Program-made: the position numbers and the translations under genes | In this document: one piece after another, positions 15,481 to 23,339 of the stretch | Position numbering within the stretch: position 1 is the first letter of the stretch | How the letters are laid out: every line of letters starts with the position of its first letter | NCBI GenBank assembly: GCA_937873455.1 | Contig: CALMYG010000184.1 | Location: 1 to 40,209, forward strand | Source: an uncultured Verrucomicrobiota bacterium | Lineage (GTDB): Bacteria > Verrucomicrobiota > Kiritimatiellia > CAIVKH01 | Reading direction: 5' to 3' | Length of the DNA: 40,209 nucleotides | Notes under the pieces: model-generated | The model's input: the letters and a program-made list of their open reading frames with translations, nothing else | Told to the model about the DNA's origin: nothing | Database searches by the model: none

Positions 15481-16425
15481 TCAGCGCGCGGCGCGAGCAT
15501 AAAACGGATAACGGTCGGCGGGTTCGCCCTCGGGCCGGTATTTCCAGCGTTTGTAGGTCCATAACCAATGGTCGGGGTTTTCCCGCAGAAAAACTTCGAG
15601 TTGGTTGGTGATGCGGCTGGTCAGGGCTTCGGCGGCGGTGTCGGGATCGCCTTCGAGGTAGGGGGCGATGGCGATTTCCTGGCCGTGATGGTCGTGATAG
15701 TCGCCGGAACGATCCGGCGCGAGCATGCCGATGAACAGGTCGGTTCGGGTTTTGATGGCCAGGGCGGCGGGGGCCACCGCAACCAGGGCGGGTACGCCAA
15801 AGAACGGGAAAAACCGCCCTCCTTCGGAGAGGCGGGTGTTCTGATCCAGCACCAGTGCGATTTTTCCGCCTCCCTGCAGGATGCGGAACATGGAGCGCAC
15901 CGCACCTTCGCGCCGGATGATTTGCTGGCCGGTGCGGCGCCGGGCATCAATGAACAATCGGTCGACTTCCGGATTCTTGAGTGGTTTCGCCACGCTATGA
16001 AGAGGAAATCCGCGGGCGGTGACCGCCATGCCCAATACCTCCCAGTTGCCGTAGTGCGCGGTAACGCAGAGGTGAGGTTTGTGTTGAAACAGGACATCGA
16101 AATTCGGTGAAAAATGGACGTGGCGCGCGATACGCGCGGCGCTGTCGCGGGAGAACCAGAAGGTGTCGAGCAGAACGAGAGCGAATGACTGAAAGGAATG
16201 GCGAAGGATGCGATTTTTTTCCGTCGCGGTTTTGCCGTCGCCGAACGCGAGGTCGAGGTTGGCTTGGCCGATGCGGCGCAATTTGCGGCTGAACCGGTAT
16301 GCGGCAGCTCCGAAGAACCGGGACAGCCGAACGACCACCGGACGGGGCAGGCGGGGTAGAATAGAAAAAGCCAACCGGGTAAGCCCGGTCTCGAATTTGG
16401 CGCGAATGGGATGGCGAACAGTCAT
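15481..16425 (-). CDS. LpxL/HtrB-family lipid A acyltransferase
   Basis: Members of this family transfer a secondary acyl chain to Kdo-lipid A at the inner membrane. The catalytic H-x4-(D/E) motif appears as HYGNWE near residue 125, preceded by LCVTA. Other family features are QANLDLAFGD near the N terminus, a hydrophobic membrane-contact helix, LVLDQNTRLSEGGRFFPFFG and a C-terminal NPDHWLWTYKRWKYRP. The length is 314 residues. The frame stays open through the adjacent tRNA, but the first sensible ATG is 14 bases after the tRNA CCA end. There is no clear Shine-Dalgarno sequence in that short leader. It is followed by kdsD on the same strand, consistent with lipopolysaccharide synthesis. Which acyl position it serves cannot be told. 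Confidence 0.88.
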   Translation of the reverse strand: MTVRHPIRAKFETGLTRLAFSILPRLPRPVVVRLSRFFGAAAYRFSRKLRRIGQANLDLAFGDGKTATEKNRILRHSFQSFALVLLDTFWFSRDSAARIARHVHFSPNFDVLFQHKPHLCVTAHYGNWEVLGMAVTARGFPLHSVAKPLKNPEVDRLFIDARRRTGQQIIRREGAVRSMFRILQGGGKIALVLDQNTRLSEGGRFFPFFGVPALVAVAPAALAIKTRTDLFIGMLAPDRSGDYHDHHGQEIAIAPYLEGDPDTAAEALTSRITNQLEVFLRENPDHWLWTYKRWKYRPEGEPADRYPFYARAAR

Positions 16426-16439
16426 GAACCGGGGGCTGA

Positions 16440-16515
16440 TGGTGAGCCGGGCGGGGCTCGAACCCGCGACCACAAGCTTAAAAGGCTCGTGCTCTACCAA
16501 CTGAGCTACCGGCCC
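16440..16515 (-). tRNA. tRNA-Lys (anticodon TTT)
   Basis: A full cloverleaf folds on the minus strand. The acceptor GGGCCGG pairs with CCGGCTC with one G-T wobble, the D stem is GCTC/GAGC, and the anticodon arm CGAGC-CTTTTAA-GCTTG gives TTT at 34-36. The T arm is GCGGG-TTCGAGC-CCCGC. The discriminator is A and CCA is encoded. The LpxL-like gene begins 14 bases downstream on the same strand. Confidence 0.97.
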
Positions 16516-16538
16516 AACAGCGATCTAACAAGCGGTCA

Positions 16539-16567
16539 AACGTAGGAGATCGCGGTGGATTTGTCAA
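16539..16567 (-). promoter_or_regulatory. Promoter of tRNA-Lys
   Basis: On the minus strand a perfect TTGACA is followed after exactly 17 bp by TACGTT, placing transcription start about 15-20 bases before the mature tRNA 5' end. The -35 box overlaps that of the divergent rhomboid promoter by five bases. Confidence 0.6.
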
Positions 16568-16589
16568 ACGTGTTGGTATAGGTTATTCC
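16561..16589 (+). promoter_or_regulatory. Possible rhomboid promoter overlapping the tRNA-Lys promoter
   Basis: TTGTCA, a 17-bp spacer and TATTCC end seven bases before the rhomboid ATG, so the mRNA would be leaderless or nearly so; no Shine-Dalgarno sequence is present. The -10 match is weak (a TATAGG lies nearer but at the wrong spacing), so this is tentative. Confidence 0.3.
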
Positions 16590-16596
16590 GATAGCC

Positions 16597-17361
16597 ATGT
16601 TGCACCTGAATCCACAATCGATTACGCCGGCGGTCAAGTCCTTGATGATCGCCTGTACCGGCGTTTACCTGATCCAATGGCTGATGCCGGACCCTACTAC
16701 GCTGGCGTTCATGAAGCTGTTCGGACTGGGGGTGGAGGGGATGATGAACGGTTTTGTGTGGCAATTGGCGACCTACACCTTTTTGCACGGCAATTTGCTC
16801 CACCTGCTGCTGAACATGTTGGGTCTCTTTTTTCTCGGGCCGGAGCTGGAACGGCGCCTCGGCGTGCGGATGTTTCTGGCGCTGTTTATGTTTAGCGCCA
16901 TTTTGGGCGGACTGGGTTGGCTGGCATTGACTTGGCCCTATGAAGGAATCTGCGTGGGGGCTTCGGGAGGGGTATTCGGGCTGATCGGGGCGTTTGCCGG
17001 TTTGTTTCCCCATCGCCAGTTGACCCTGTTGGTGTTTTTTGTGCTGCCGGTAACCATGCCGGCCTGGTTGATGGCGGTGTTGTTTGGTCTCCTGCAATTG
17101 GCCTACCTGCTGAATCCCGGTGGAACCGGGATTGCCTACGCGGCGCATCTGGCCGGCGGACTGGCCGGTTACGTATTCGTTCGCATGATGTACCGGACGC
17201 CGGGCCCGCGAACGAATTTTTCCATCCGCCCGACTGCTCCATCCGCGCCGACCGAGGCGGAGATCGACCGGATACTGGACAAGATCAGTCAGGAGGGATT
17301 GCATCGCCTCACCCCGCGGGAACGGGAAATGCTGCATCGCGCCGGTCGACGGCGCGACTGA
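16597..17361 (+). CDS. Rhomboid family intramembrane serine protease
   Basis: Rhomboids cleave transmembrane substrates inside the bilayer. This 254-residue protein has about six hydrophobic helices, and the catalytic dyad is visible. The serine is S123 in GASGGVFGL and the histidine is H184 in AAHLAGGLAGY. Between the first helices lies the characteristic WQLATYTFLHGNLLHLLLNM block, including the conserved histidine and asparagine. The cytoplasmic C-terminal tail ends with a short helical segment EIDRILDKISQEGLHRLTPRE, a tail often found on rhomboids of this type. Its substrates are unknown. It is divergent from tRNA-Lys. A gap of 110 bp separates it from the DUF481 gene. Confidence 0.93.
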   Translation: MLHLNPQSITPAVKSLMIACTGVYLIQWLMPDPTTLAFMKLFGLGVEGMMNGFVWQLATYTFLHGNLLHLLLNMLGLFFLGPELERRLGVRMFLALFMFSAILGGLGWLALTWPYEGICVGASGGVFGLIGAFAGLFPHRQLTLLVFFVLPVTMPAWLMAVLFGLLQLAYLLNPGGTGIAYAAHLAGGLAGYVFVRMMYRTPGPRTNFSIRPTAPSAPTEAEIDRILDKISQEGLHRLTPREREMLHRAGRRRD

Positions 17362-17415
17362 GGTCAAGGAGTCAGTGATGTGCCCGCTGCTCATGCGCGT
17401 TTGAATAAAATGATG

Positions 17416-17445
17416 TTGTCCGTCGCTTCTCCGCTTTGTTAGTGT
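17416..17445 (+). promoter_or_regulatory. Possible promoter of the DUF481 gene
   Basis: TTGTCC is followed after 18 bp by TAGTGT, about 26 bases before the start codon of the DUF481 gene. Both boxes are imperfect. Confidence 0.3.
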
Positions 17446-17471
17446 GCCCGGTCTACACGAAAGGAAATTCT

Positions 17472-18200
17472 ATGCAAATCCGTGCACTATTCGTCGTGGC
17501 CCTGTTGGCTGCTCCCGTTGTGATGGCCGAAGAGGCTGCTCCCGAACCAAAGGCCCTGGAGGCGTCGCTGGCCCTCGGCGTTACCGTGAATGACGGCAAC
17601 ACCGAAAACAATATGGTGACCCTGGGTTTTGGGCTTACCCATCATCCTTGCGACCGCTCGACCTTGCGCCTGGCCCTTGATGGCGCTTACGGGGAAACCG
17701 AGGGCGACAAAACCACGGAGAACGGCAGGGCCGCCGTGGAATTTCAATACCTCGTGTCCGAACGCACCTATGGGGCCTTGGTCGCCAGTGTCGCCACCGA
17801 TGATATCGCCGACCTGGATTACCGGTTGATCGTGTCTCCGTCGGTGGGCTATTACCTGATGAAGTCGGACGCGGCGACCATGACCGCGGAAGTTGGTCCC
17901 GCGCTGGTTTCCGAGAAAAAAGCCGGAGAGACCGAAGACGATATCGCCCTGCGTATTGCCGAGCGGTATGAGCGGACCATGAACACATCCGCCAAATTCT
18001 GGCAGACGGCCGAATACCTGCCCAACATTGACGACTTCGAGGTCTACCTTCTGATTGCGGAAGTCGGCGTGGAGGCGCCGGTAAGCGAAAAGCTGAATGT
18101 TCGCCTGGTGGTTAACAACACGTACGACAGCGATCCTGCGCCGGGTCGTAAAAACAACGACGTCACGGTGATCGGGGCCTTGGCGTACAGCCTTTTTTAA
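17472..18200 (+). CDS. DUF481/YdiY-like outer-membrane protein
   Basis: A typical signal peptide (QIRALFVVALLAAPVVMA) precedes a beta-rich mature protein of about 220 residues. It has alternating strands such as LEASLALGVTVNDGNTENN, RLIVSPSVGYYLM, LLIAEVGVEAPVSEKLNVRL and a C-terminal VTVIGALAYSLF. The final phenylalanine and the strand pattern suit an outer-membrane barrel, and the overall layout, including the N-terminal DGNTENN turn, matches the DUF481 group. Proteins of this group respond to salt in some bacteria, but the role is not established. AAGGA lies six bases before the ATG. The gene converges with the tail-specific protease, leaving only 6 bp, and no terminator can be made out. 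Confidence 0.82.
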   Translation: MQIRALFVVALLAAPVVMAEEAAPEPKALEASLALGVTVNDGNTENNMVTLGFGLTHHPCDRSTLRLALDGAYGETEGDKTTENGRAAVEFQYLVSERTYGALVASVATDDIADLDYRLIVSPSVGYYLMKSDAATMTAEVGPALVSEKKAGETEDDIALRIAERYERTMNTSAKFWQTAEYLPNIDDFEVYLLIAEVGVEAPVSEKLNVRLVVNNTYDSDPAPGRKNNDVTVIGALAYSLF

Positions 18201-18206
18201 TCGCCT

Positions 18207-20333
18207 TTACAGGGAGGCGGCCGCCGGTTTCGGGGCGGTCGTCTCGCCCGCCACGGCTTCAGCCTTTTCGATGCGGATGAGGTCCCGCACGATGAAGAGC
18301 GCTTCACCCAGGATCAGGTCATCCTTTTTCCCGGTTTCCGGATTGATTTCATCAATCAACTTCCGCAATTCCTTCTCTTCGGCGGCCAGGGCCTGGCGTT
18401 CTTCCAGGTTAAGCGAAATGGAGCCGGCTTGCTGGCGTTCCCGGGAGCGGTTGAGCAAGTGATCAAAGGACTGGAACCGGGGGTCTTCGGCGCGCCGGGC
18501 TTCGGATTTTTCAGCGAGCCGCGCGACCAGCGGGGCGGTATCCCGCAGGGTTTGGTAGTCCATCTGGGGCACGGTGGTGTAGGGGAGGGCATTGACCAGT
18601 TGATCTTCCCCGACTTCCATGGTTTCCATAAACGAGGGAATTACGATGTCGGGAATGACGCCGCGCAGTTGGGTGGAACCTCCGGCGATCCGGTAAAAAC
18701 TGGCGGTGGTTACCTTGACCGATCCCAGTTTCGGGTTGGCCGAGCTTAGGGGCGTCAATGTTTGAACCGTGCCTTTACCGTGGGTGCGGGAGTCGCCGAC
18801 AATGATCGCCCGTCCGTAATCTTGGAGCGCACCGGCGACAATTTCCGACGCGGAGGCGCTCAGGCGGTTGACCAGCACGACCAACGGGCCGCCGTACAGA
18901 ATCCGTGGGTCACGATCGTACAGGGCGCGAACGCGCCGACGGTCCCTCACCTGAACCACCGGGCCGGTATCGATAAACAGCCCGGTCAAGTCGATCGCCT
19001 CGGAAAGCGATCCGCCCCCGTTGTTGCGGAGATCCAACACAATGCCTTGCGCGCCTTGGTCCAGCAGGTCGGTCAGGATACGTTCGACGTCACGGGTGCA
19101 ACTCCGGGCTTCTCCGTCGGCGCCGCCCTTGAAGTCCGAATAAAAGTCGGGAAGGGTGATGACGCCGATTTGCTTGGTTTGGCCTTCATCATCGGTCACG
19201 GAGCGCATGTCGCCTTTGGCCGCCTGTTCCTCGAGCTTTACTTCATCGCGGATGATGTCGATGGTGGTCACGCTGGTTCCGCCGGGATCGCTGGCCGGGA
19301 TGACGGTCAAAACAACCTTGGAGCCTTTTTCACCGCGAATCAGGCGGACCGTGCGGTACAACGGCCAGTGCAGCACATCGACGGCTTCCTGGTCGCCCTG
19401 GGCAACGGCGATGATCTTGTCGCCGGGTTTGAGGCGTCCATCTTGTTCAGCGGGCCCGCCGGGAATGAGCCGTTCAACTTTGGCCGCGCCGTCTTCGTTG
19501 CTGAGCATGGCGCCGATGCCTTGCAGGGAGAGCTTCATGTTGATTTCAAAATCTTCGAGGTTGTTTGGCGACATGAAGTCGGTGTGCGGGTCAAAAGCCT
19601 TGGCGAAGGCGGTCAGGTAGCGTTCGATGACCCAGGTTTCGTCGTTGTCCTTGATGACGGTTTGATACCGCTTGAGGGAGCGCCGAACAAATTCCTCCGG
19701 GGTGAGCGTGGCGTTTATCGTTTCCGAATGGGACCTGCGTTCTTCCTCGGTTTCCTCGAGGGCGTCTTCCGACCCGAAATCGGCGTTGATCATCCGGGAC
19801 AGGTATTGGTGCTTGATGCGCCGGCGCCAGAGGTCGTCCCATGCCGCTTCATCCGGCGCCCAAGTCGCTTGACGGCGTTTCCACTCGTAGTGTTCCTCGG
19901 TGGTAAAGTCGAATGGCTCATTCAGCAGTTCCTTGGCGAAGGTCACCCGGTTGGTGACGCGCTGCTTGAAGATGTCATAGACCTCGTGGGCAAACGCGAG
20001 TTCGCCGCGCTTCACCTGGTCGTCCAGTTGGTTGGCCACCGCGCGAAACGCATCGATATCGGAACCGAGGAAAAAGACTTTTTCGAAATCGAGCGACTCA
20101 AGGAAGTGATCGAGCGCCCGGGCGGCCAGCTCATCGTTCCACTCGATTTTGTTGAGGTGCATCAGCGGAAGGTTGTTGGCGAGCAGCCGGGCCATGCGCG
20201 AGCCTTCCTGCACTACGGTATTGCGGGAGGCGGCTACATCGCTGAACACCCAGGCCAGCGACAACATCAACATGCCGAGCGAGAAAAACAATTTTTGTTT
20301 GTGCTTCATCCGATTTATCCACTGCTTGATCAC
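18207..20333 (-). CDS. prc: Tail-specific C-terminal processing protease (Prc/Tsp)
   Basis: This periplasmic protease degrades or processes proteins from their C termini and helps regulate cell-wall hydrolases in Gram-negative bacteria. An N-terminal signal/anchor (KLFFSLGMLMLSLAWVF) is followed by a long helical Tsp N-terminal domain. A PDZ domain carries GIGAMLSNEDGAAKVERL and GRLKPGDKIIAV. The S41 protease core includes GIVLDLRNNGGGSLSEA, the nucleophile in NRLSASASEIVAGAL (about residue 488) and the general-base lysine in HGKGTVQ (about 520). At 708 residues it resembles E. coli Tsp (about 680) in size and layout. The chosen start is GTG with AAGG eight bases before it; an internal ATG eight codons on is an alternative. 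It lies 103 bp downstream of the ferredoxin gene. Confidence 0.93.
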   Translation of the reverse strand: MIKQWINRMKHKQKLFFSLGMLMLSLAWVFSDVAASRNTVVQEGSRMARLLANNLPLMHLNKIEWNDELAARALDHFLESLDFEKVFFLGSDIDAFRAVANQLDDQVKRGELAFAHEVYDIFKQRVTNRVTFAKELLNEPFDFTTEEHYEWKRRQATWAPDEAAWDDLWRRRIKHQYLSRMINADFGSEDALEETEEERRSHSETINATLTPEEFVRRSLKRYQTVIKDNDETWVIERYLTAFAKAFDPHTDFMSPNNLEDFEINMKLSLQGIGAMLSNEDGAAKVERLIPGGPAEQDGRLKPGDKIIAVAQGDQEAVDVLHWPLYRTVRLIRGEKGSKVVLTVIPASDPGGTSVTTIDIIRDEVKLEEQAAKGDMRSVTDDEGQTKQIGVITLPDFYSDFKGGADGEARSCTRDVERILTDLLDQGAQGIVLDLRNNGGGSLSEAIDLTGLFIDTGPVVQVRDRRRVRALYDRDPRILYGGPLVVLVNRLSASASEIVAGALQDYGRAIIVGDSRTHGKGTVQTLTPLSSANPKLGSVKVTTASFYRIAGGSTQLRGVIPDIVIPSFMETMEVGEDQLVNALPYTTVPQMDYQTLRDTAPLVARLAEKSEARRAEDPRFQSFDHLLNRSRERQQAGSISLNLEERQALAAEEKELRKLIDEINPETGKKDDLILGEALFIVRDLIRIEKAEAVAGETTAPKPAAASL

Positions 20334-20436
20334 TGGTTCGCCTTTTCCTTCCGGTGCGCCGGAGATTCCTTGGCGACGTATCCTATCGCATCTTGAGACA
20401 TCGGCCAGTGTTAAATTGTTCAGGATTACACGGTGA

Positions 20437-20820
20437 TTAGGAGGCGGTCAGCGGTTGGCGGGCAAAGCAGTAGGCTTCGACCACATGTCCGCCGATCAGA
20501 TGTTCCTGAATGATCCGTTCGAGGACTTCGGGGGTGGCGGAATGATACCAGACCCCATCGGGATAGACCAAGGCAATGGGGCCGTGCGCGCAGATGCGGA
20601 GGCAATTGACCTTGCTGCGGTAAACACCGCCCGCTCCGGCCAGTCCAAGCTCGTTAAGCCGTTTCTTGAGGAAATTCCAGGCGGCCAGTCCGGCTTCCTT
20701 GTCGCAGCATTTGGGTTCCGACTGATCGCAGCATAAAAAGATATGGCGTTTGAGGCGTGCGTCGATGGACAGGTCGGCGGCCAGGGCGGTTAATTCGGAT
20801 TGGAGGTCGGCGGGATTCAT
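20437..20820 (-). CDS. Thioredoxin-like [2Fe-2S] ferredoxin
   Basis: The 127-residue protein matches the small ferredoxins with a thioredoxin fold. It has a first strand [20 protein letters not shown] carrying cysteines spaced as in this group, then [20 protein letters not shown] with the second pair (C-x3-C). The end reads [20 protein letters not shown] plus a GGHVVE tail, the standard closing block. It probably carries one [2Fe-2S] cluster and shuttles electrons; the redox partner is not evident. It starts in an ATGA overlap with the superoxide dismutase stop, so it is translationally coupled to an exported enzyme although it has no signal peptide itself. Extra cysteines (C30/C31 and C38/C39 doublets) make the exact ligand set uncertain. 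Confidence 0.88.
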   Translation of the reverse strand: MNPADLQSELTALAADLSIDARLKRHIFLCCDQSEPKCCDKEAGLAAWNFLKKRLNELGLAGAGGVYRSKVNCLRICAHGPIALVYPDGVWYHSATPEVLERIIQEHLIGGHVVEAYCFARQPLTAS

Positions 20821-21539
20821 GCATCGAGTCCGGCGCTGACGACATCCCAGTTGATTTGGTTTAGAACGGCATCGACATAGTCCGCCCGCCGGTTCTGGTA
20901 ACGCAGGTAGTAGGCATGTTCCCAGACATCGATGCCGAGTAGCGGTTGGCGCCCGTACATGATCGGGGTGTCCTGATTCGGGGTGGTTTCCACCCGTAGT
21001 TCTCCCTCGGATAGGGACAGCCAGGCCCACCCGCTGCCGAATACCGAAAGAGCGGCGCCCCGGAGTTGATCGCGCAGGGTTTCCCACGAACCAAATGTGG
21101 TGTTGATCCGCTCGGCAAGTTCACCGGAGGGTAGGGCGCCGGGCGTCAGTGCGAGGAGCGCCCAGAACAATTCATGGTTCGCATGGCCGCCGCCATTATT
21201 CCGCACGGATTCGCGAATGGCCTCGGGCAAGGCGTCCAGTTGCTCCAGCAGTTCGCGCAGGGTGGCGCCCTGCCATTCGGAATGTTGCTCCAACGCCCGG
21301 TTCAAGTTGTTGACGTAGGCGGCATGATGCCGCGAGTGGTGGAGGCGCATGGTTTCAGCATCTACGGCATCTTCCACGGCATCGTAGGCGTAAGGCAGGT
21401 CGGCTAATTGGAACGGATAGCGGGCATTCAGGGCGGCGGTAACGGGAACGGATTCGCCGAAAACCCGCCACGGTTGTGCGATTAGAGCGGAAGATCCCAG
21501 GGCAATCATTTTGATGGCGTCGCGGCGGTTCGTGTGCAT
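20817..21539 (-). CDS. sodA: Superoxide dismutase, Mn/Fe type, with Tat signal
   Basis: This enzyme dismutates superoxide to oxygen and peroxide. The mature part (about 205 residues) shows the metal ligands: H in [16 protein letters not shown] in [12 protein letters not shown], and D and H in [21 protein letters not shown]. The GGGHANH block is the form usual for manganese enzymes, though cambialistic use is possible. The N terminus has a twin-arginine signal ([18 protein letters not shown]), so the folded, metal-loaded protein should be exported to the periplasm by Tat. That is unusual for this normally cytoplasmic family, though it occurs in some bacteria. AGGAG lies six bases before the ATG and a good promoter is found upstream. 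The stop overlaps the ferredoxin start. Confidence 0.93.
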   Translation of the reverse strand: MHTNRRDAIKMIALGSSALIAQPWRVFGESVPVTAALNARYPFQLADLPYAYDAVEDAVDAETMRLHHSRHHAAYVNNLNRALEQHSEWQGATLRELLEQLDALPEAIRESVRNNGGGHANHELFWALLALTPGALPSGELAERINTTFGSWETLRDQLRGAALSVFGSGWAWLSLSEGELRVETTPNQDTPIMYGRQPLLGIDVWEHAYYLRYQNRRADYVDAVLNQINWDVVSAGLDA

Positions 21540-21562
21540 GATTTACTCCTCTTGATCTCATG

Positions 21563-21591
21563 AATATAACCTAGACCTCGCCAACCGGCAA
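21563..21591 (-). promoter_or_regulatory. Promoter of the superoxide dismutase gene
   Basis: On the minus strand TTGCCG is followed after exactly 17 bp by TATATT. Transcription would start about 16 bases before the ATG, leaving a leader that contains the AGGAG ribosome-binding site. Confidence 0.55.
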
Positions 21592-21612
21592 AAAAAGAAT
21601 GGAACATTTCCC

Positions 21613-22293
21613 ATGACATCATCGCGGACAACCTGGATTGCTCTTTTCGATTGGGATGGGGTTGTGATTGATTCCTCCCTTCTACACGAAAAGAGCTGGG
21701 AATGGATGGCGAGCGCGTACGATTTGCCTTTGCCGGAGGGTCATTTTCGGCGGGGATTCGGGATGAAAAACGAACGCATTATTCCCGAGGTGTTGGGCTG
21801 GGCGCACGATGCCGGGGCGATCACGCGTCTGGCCGCGAGCAAGGAGGCGCGTTACCGCGAACTTGTCGCGGAAATGGGGCTCGACCCGCTACCCGGCGTA
21901 AGGGTCTGGTTGGAACGGCTGCACGCTTCGGGGATTCCGTGCGCCATTGCTTCATCGACCGAACGGGCCAACATCGACTGCGTCTTGGACCGGATCGGAT
22001 TACGCGGGTATTTTTCCGCGATTGTGTCGGGCGACGCGGTGACCCATGGCAAACCCGCACCGGATATTTTTCTGAAGGCGGCGGAAGCTTTGGGCGGTGG
22101 GGCGGCCCTCGTCTTCGAGGATGCCTTGGTCGGCATTGAGGCCGCCCGGCGGGCCGGCATGGCGGTAGTCGCCGTAACCACGACACACCCCGCTCATGAG
22201 TTGAAGACCGCGGATCGGGTGGTGGACCGCTTGGACGAACTGACGGTTCAGGAGGCGGAATGCCTGGCAATTGGACACGGGCGTGGAAGGTAA
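21613..22293 (+). CDS. HAD-superfamily phosphatase, beta-phosphoglucomutase-like
   Basis: The 226-residue protein has the haloacid dehalogenase motifs in order. They are the nucleophile D13 and acid D15 in LFDWDGVVID, a cap domain with MKNERIIPEVLG, the serine motif AIASSTERAN, the lysine motif HGKPAPDIFLKAAEALG, and the metal acids in VFEDALVGIEAARRAGM. These features suit small sugar-phosphate phosphatases and beta-phosphoglucomutase relatives; the substrate cannot be told. The gene is divergent from superoxide dismutase by 73 bp. Its last 34 bases overlap the start of the SGNH-type gene if the ATG there is used. Confidence 0.9.
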   Translation: MTSSRTTWIALFDWDGVVIDSSLLHEKSWEWMASAYDLPLPEGHFRRGFGMKNERIIPEVLGWAHDAGAITRLAASKEARYRELVAEMGLDPLPGVRVWLERLHASGIPCAIASSTERANIDCVLDRIGLRGYFSAIVSGDAVTHGKPAPDIFLKAAEALGGGAALVFEDALVGIEAARRAGMAVVAVTTTHPAHELKTADRVVDRLDELTVQEAECLAIGHGRGR

Positions 22294-23324
22294 GCGTGCG
22301 TGTAGGGCATTTCAGCGTTAAGCGCGTTCAACCCCAAAAATGGTTGTTTGCGATCGCCTTGACGTTTTTTCTCGGAGAAATTTCCTTGCGTGTGGCGCAG
22401 CACTATCATCCAACGGTTTTGATGCGGCACCCCAACCGGTATCATCAACTCAAGGCTCGTCCGGGAGATTTGAGTTACGGTTTTCCCGTGAATGCTGACG
22501 GTTTTAAGGATCGGCCGTTTACCTTGGAAAAATTTCCAGACGAATACCGGGTAGCCGTCCTCGGAGACAGCTTTGTATTTGGCATGATTCCTTACGAGTA
22601 CGGCTTTTGCGTCTTACTGGAGGACCGCGCACCATCATTCCGATTTATGAATTTTGGGGTGATCGGTGCGTCACCCGAGGATTATTTGGCCGTTCTTGAA
22701 AAAGATGCCATGCGCTTTAGCCCTGACGCCGTTTGGGTGTTCTTATACGCTGGCAACGACTTTATGTTTGCCCGGCGATCATGGTATGAGCGTTCCGCCC
22801 TGATCACCTTTGTGTATCGACTAACCAAGGTGGCGCGTACTTATCAGGGACAGGATATCCGGCAAAATTATCGTTATGACGATGATATGATGCCGTTTAC
22901 GCGAGAAGTCTACATGCAGACGCAGACGCGCTATGCGAGGACGTACGTCGATACCGAACAATCCTTCCGGGGACAATTTAATCTCGTGTTGTCGTCATTG
23001 GATGCCATGCATGCGATTTGCCGTCGGGCCGGCGTGGCGTTTCGTGTCGTGCTACTTCCTGATCGACAACAATTTGATGCGGACATCCAGGGGGAAGTCG
23101 CCAGGCGGTTGAGTCGTGATCCGAATACTGTTGATTGGCTGCGCCCTCAGCGCTTGCTAGAGCAAGCGCTCTACGAACGGCAAATTTCCTATTTGGATTT
23201 ATTGCCCGCATTCACCGCAAGCGCCCAACGGCTTTACATCAACCATGATATCCATTTGAATATAGCCGGTAACCGTCTGGTCCGTGACACCATACCCGAT
23301 GTGTGGCTTCAACGCGACCGGTGA
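22260..23324 (+). CDS. SGNH/GDSL-type hydrolase-like protein, membrane-anchored
   Basis: The 354-residue product has an N-terminal hydrophobic helix (PQKWLFAIALTFFLGEISL), probably an uncleaved anchor. A lumenal domain follows with SGNH landmarks: GDSFVFG (S104) for block I, NFGVIGASPEDY for block II, LYAGNDF for block III, and a D-x-x-H pair in NHDIHLNIAG near residues 330-333. This fits esterases or polysaccharide O-acyl modifying enzymes acting outside the membrane; the substrate is unknown. The ATG has AGGAGG only four bases upstream and overlaps the HAD gene by 34 bases. A GTG at 22296 with GGAAGG five bases before it, right after the HAD stop, is an equally good start and would give 342 residues. 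It converges with folE2. Confidence 0.78.
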   Translation: MPGNWTRAWKVSVRVGHFSVKRVQPQKWLFAIALTFFLGEISLRVAQHYHPTVLMRHPNRYHQLKARPGDLSYGFPVNADGFKDRPFTLEKFPDEYRVAVLGDSFVFGMIPYEYGFCVLLEDRAPSFRFMNFGVIGASPEDYLAVLEKDAMRFSPDAVWVFLYAGNDFMFARRSWYERSALITFVYRLTKVARTYQGQDIRQNYRYDDDMMPFTREVYMQTQTRYARTYVDTEQSFRGQFNLVLSSLDAMHAICRRAGVAFRVVLLPDRQQFDADIQGEVARRLSRDPNTVDWLRPQRLLEQALYERQISYLDLLPAFTASAQRLYINHDIHLNIAGNRLVRDTIPDVWLQRDR

Positions 23325-23339
23325 CGTTGAATACGGCGA

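Noticed and set aside
16426..16500. Upstream extension of the LpxL-like frame
   Set aside because: It runs through the tRNA-Lys gene; the first ATG after the tRNA is the plausible start.
18762..20396. Long plus-strand open frame of 544 codons opposite the tail-specific protease
   Set aside because: The minus strand encodes a protease with all family motifs over the same span; the plus-strand product has no recognisable domain and is a codon-bias shadow.
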